From NCBI RefSeq assembly GCF_003591485.1, contig NZ_QZCF01000001.1, positions 1-64,000 on the forward strand: a DNA stretch of 64,000 bases. Direction: 5' to 3'. Both the position numbers and the translations under genes were made by a program. Each line of letters begins with the position of its first letter. Position 1 is the first letter of the stretch. Of the stretch, positions 62,348 to 64,000 are shown piece by piece. This DNA comes from Paenibacillus sp. 1011MAR3C5 (lineage in GTDB: Bacteria > Bacillota > Bacilli > Paenibacillales > Paenibacillaceae). The notes below the pieces were generated by a model. The model was not told the origin of the DNA. It saw only the letters and a program-made list of their open reading frames with translations, and did no database searches.

Positions 62348-63886
62348 TTACTTCATGGAATTGTTGTACAGCTCGATCAGTTTCTTCACGCCTTTATTTT
62401 CCATATCCTTCACATAGTTCTCCCAATCGGCATCATTGCCGAGACGGCCGAACACAAATCCGTCATGCGCTTTCGCATAGCTGTCCTTAAGTGTCGTAAG
62501 CAGCATATTTTCTTCTTCCTTCTCGTCCGAGGTCAGCTTCGGAACCTTCACAATCGGCGGGAACCAATTGTTCGCCCGCGCCTCTTCGGTAAGCGATGTC
62601 ACGAGCGGATTGTCCAGAACCTTGGTGAACCAGTCGTAGGTATACAGCATCGTGTAGTTCTGGTTGGAGGCTCCGCTGTCCCACAGCGCGCGCTGGATGC
62701 TGGTAGCGCCTGTAATTTTGTCTGTGAACTGCTTCTTGCCGTCCACTACGGTGAAGGAATCGTTCTCCTCGCCCCATGTCACGATCGTATTGCCTTCGTC
62801 GCTGTACAAATAGTTCACAAATGCCAGCAGCTCTTCAAAATACGGCTTGTTGGCAGCCGAAGCCGGAAGGACAATGCCGTGCGGGATGCGCTGCGTGCTG
62901 GCAGCCAGCTTGCCGCCAGGACCTGCAATCGGCGGAATCGGAGCCAGATCAAAATCCGGGCTTACATTCTTCTTGCCGTCCGCATTCAGCTGAGCGAGCT
63001 CGCTTATCCACGTATAAGTGAATACGCTTTTCCCGGTAACCAGCTTCTGCTTCCATGAATCCAGACTGGAGGTGAACAGCTCCGGATCGGCCAGCTTCTC
63101 GGATACCAGCTTGTTCAGGAACGTCACATATTGCCTGTAATTATCGCTTGTATAAAGATACGTGTACGATTGCTGCTGCTCGTCGTAGACAAAGCCGTTA
63201 TAGGAAGGATCGATGCCCCACGCCGCGCCGGATAAGTTGCGGATCGTCTCCGCGCGGACAAGGTTCGCCATCGGGAACGATGAAGGATCCTTTTCCTTCA
63301 GCACTTTAAGCACGTTGTACAGATCGTCCATCGTCTCAGGAACGCTCAGGTCATACTTCTTCAGCAAATCCATCCGAATGACTGGCGCTGTATTATAGAG
63401 GGCCGCCTCGTTCATGACCGGAGCCACGTAGAGCTTGCCGTCCTTCGTCCGCCAGTTGTCGAGCTCATCCTCGATCTCATACTCCTTAATTTTCTTCTCC
63501 AGATTCGGAAGCTTATCCATGTAGTCGCTGAGCGGAAGCAGCACGCCGTTCTGGGCAAATTCCAGGACGATCTCTTGCGTCACTTCTGTCACCAGATCGG
63601 GAATCGTGCCCGAGCTTAGCACAATCTTGAGCTTATTCTTATAGTCAGGCGAAGGAACGGCCTGCACATCGATCTGCACATTGCCCTTGGTCTGCAATTG
63701 CTTGAAGAGCGCCCATTCCTTGTTGAACGGATACGCGGAAGAATCGCTGTACATCATAGACAGTCCAGTCGGGCCAGCGGGATCGGAACTCGGCTCCTTG
63801 GATGATTGCGAGCAGGCGCTGATCGGCAGTGCCACAAGCAGAGCCGCCAGCGTCGTCATGACCCCTTTGCGAAATTTCATATTCAT
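62348..63886 (-). CDS. Extracellular solute-binding lipoprotein of a sugar ABC importer (LplA-like)
   Basis: A 512-residue family-1 binding protein. Residues 1-25 are a lipoprotein signal with the lipobox-like LPISAC. The mature part has the usual pattern SGTIPDLVTEVTQEIVLEFAQNG near residue 95, DGKLYVAPVMNE near residue 150 and ADWENYVKDMENKGVKKLI near the end. LplA-type proteins bind oligosaccharides or similar compounds. Site gggaggatatcaaca precedes the ATG. It follows the permease gene cut by the window end. Confidence 0.93.
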   Translation of the reverse strand: MNMKFRKGVMTTLAALLVALPISACSQSSKEPSSDPAGPTGLSMMYSDSSAYPFNKEWALFKQLQTKGNVQIDVQAVPSPDYKNKLKIVLSSGTIPDLVTEVTQEIVLEFAQNGVLLPLSDYMDKLPNLEKKIKEYEIEDELDNWRTKDGKLYVAPVMNEAALYNTAPVIRMDLLKKYDLSVPETMDDLYNVLKVLKEKDPSSFPMANLVRAETIRNLSGAAWGIDPSYNGFVYDEQQQSYTYLYTSDNYRQYVTFLNKLVSEKLADPELFTSSLDSWKQKLVTGKSVFTYTWISELAQLNADGKKNVSPDFDLAPIPPIAGPGGKLAASTQRIPHGIVLPASAANKPYFEELLAFVNYLYSDEGNTIVTWGEENDSFTVVDGKKQFTDKITGATSIQRALWDSGASNQNYTMLYTYDWFTKVLDNPLVTSLTEEARANNWFPPIVKVPKLTSDEKEEENMLLTTLKDSYAKAHDGFVFGRLGNDADWENYVKDMENKGVKKLIELYNNSMK

Positions 63887-63936
63887 TGTTGATATCCTCC
63901 CTTTTTTGTAGTAGCACTAGCGAGATATAAGATCAA

Positions 63937-64000
63937 TCAACCTTTGACCGCGCCTAGCATCACCCCCTTGGCAAAATGTTTTTGCGCAAAGGGAAATACA
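63937..64000 (-). CDS. Carbohydrate ABC transporter permease, last residues only (gene runs past the window)
   Basis: The frame ending at TGA (63937-63939) gives VFPFAQKHFAKGVMLGAVKG, which is the conserved end of the MalG-type inner-membrane permease LplC/YtcP (FxQKxFxKGVMxGxxKG). Only about 20 residues are in the window. It lies 50 bases upstream of the binding-protein gene, so the cluster's importer continues to the right. Confidence 0.8.
   Translation of the reverse strand, partial: VFPFAQKHFAKGVMLGAVKG

Overview
The window is chromosomal DNA from an endospore-forming Firmicute of the Paenibacillaceae, most likely Paenibacillus or a close relative. The reasons are the two sporulation genes spoVM and spoVIF, a collagen-like spore-surface protein with a DUF4183 end, Paenibacillus-style LplA/YtcP-type sugar import genes, and a long block in the Bacillus subtilis yloA-to-recG order. 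No tRNA, rRNA, CRISPR array, phage or insertion sequence was recognised.

Layout. 1-1290: the end of a collagen-like DUF4183 protein followed by a stand-alone DUF4183 protein (spore surface). 1.5-9.3 kb: an accessory stretch with DUF2515, an SRAP DNA-protein crosslink enzyme, a MerR regulator that has lost its DNA-binding end but kept its promoter-operator, a CBS protein, a divergent MFS exporter/TetR pair with a clear operator, a DUF3841 gene with an overlooked non-ATG gene behind it, an SDR enzyme and spoVIF. 9.3-30.9 kb (minus strand except rpmB): the conserved block recG, degV, fakA, asp23, (rpmB), spoVM, a small membrane protein, rpe, rsgA, prkC, stp, rlmN, rsmB, fmt, def, priA, coaBC, then four accessory genes (bstA, two small membrane proteins, DUF6157), then rpoZ, gmk, remA. 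It joins translation start-up and rRNA modification, CoA synthesis, replication restart, and a Ser/Thr kinase-phosphatase pair. 31-38.6 kb: yitJ, dapF, a Ca2+-ATPase, and the divergent ribosome rescue factor rqcH.

38.7-56.7 kb is mixed housekeeping: an unknown 107-residue protein, a PHP phosphoesterase overlapped by a LysR regulator, ylbG-ylbF, an XPB-type helicase with its helicase-associated partner, a secreted thermonuclease with a lamin-tail domain, an M20 amidohydrolase, yugN, ftsW, a second Asp23 protein, ylaN, an HPr-like protein without the phosphorylatable His loop, an M29 aminopeptidase, a lipoprotein, a GAF-GGDEF cyclase and rpsD behind a long leader.

56.9-64 kb is one minus-strand catabolic cluster: sugar ABC permease (cut by the window edge), solute-binding lipoprotein, PIG-L deacetylase, TIM-barrel isomerase, a non-canonical amidohydrolase lacking the N-terminal HxH metal motif, an EamA transporter and a Gfo/Idh oxidoreductase. 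The gene set suggests uptake, N-deacylation and oxidation of an acylated amino-sugar-like or related compound; the substrate cannot be read from sequence.

The observations I would check first are this cluster, the three phased 21-bp dyads upstream of bstA, the beheaded MerR gene, the non-ATG gene at 7364-7606, and the His-less HPr homologue.
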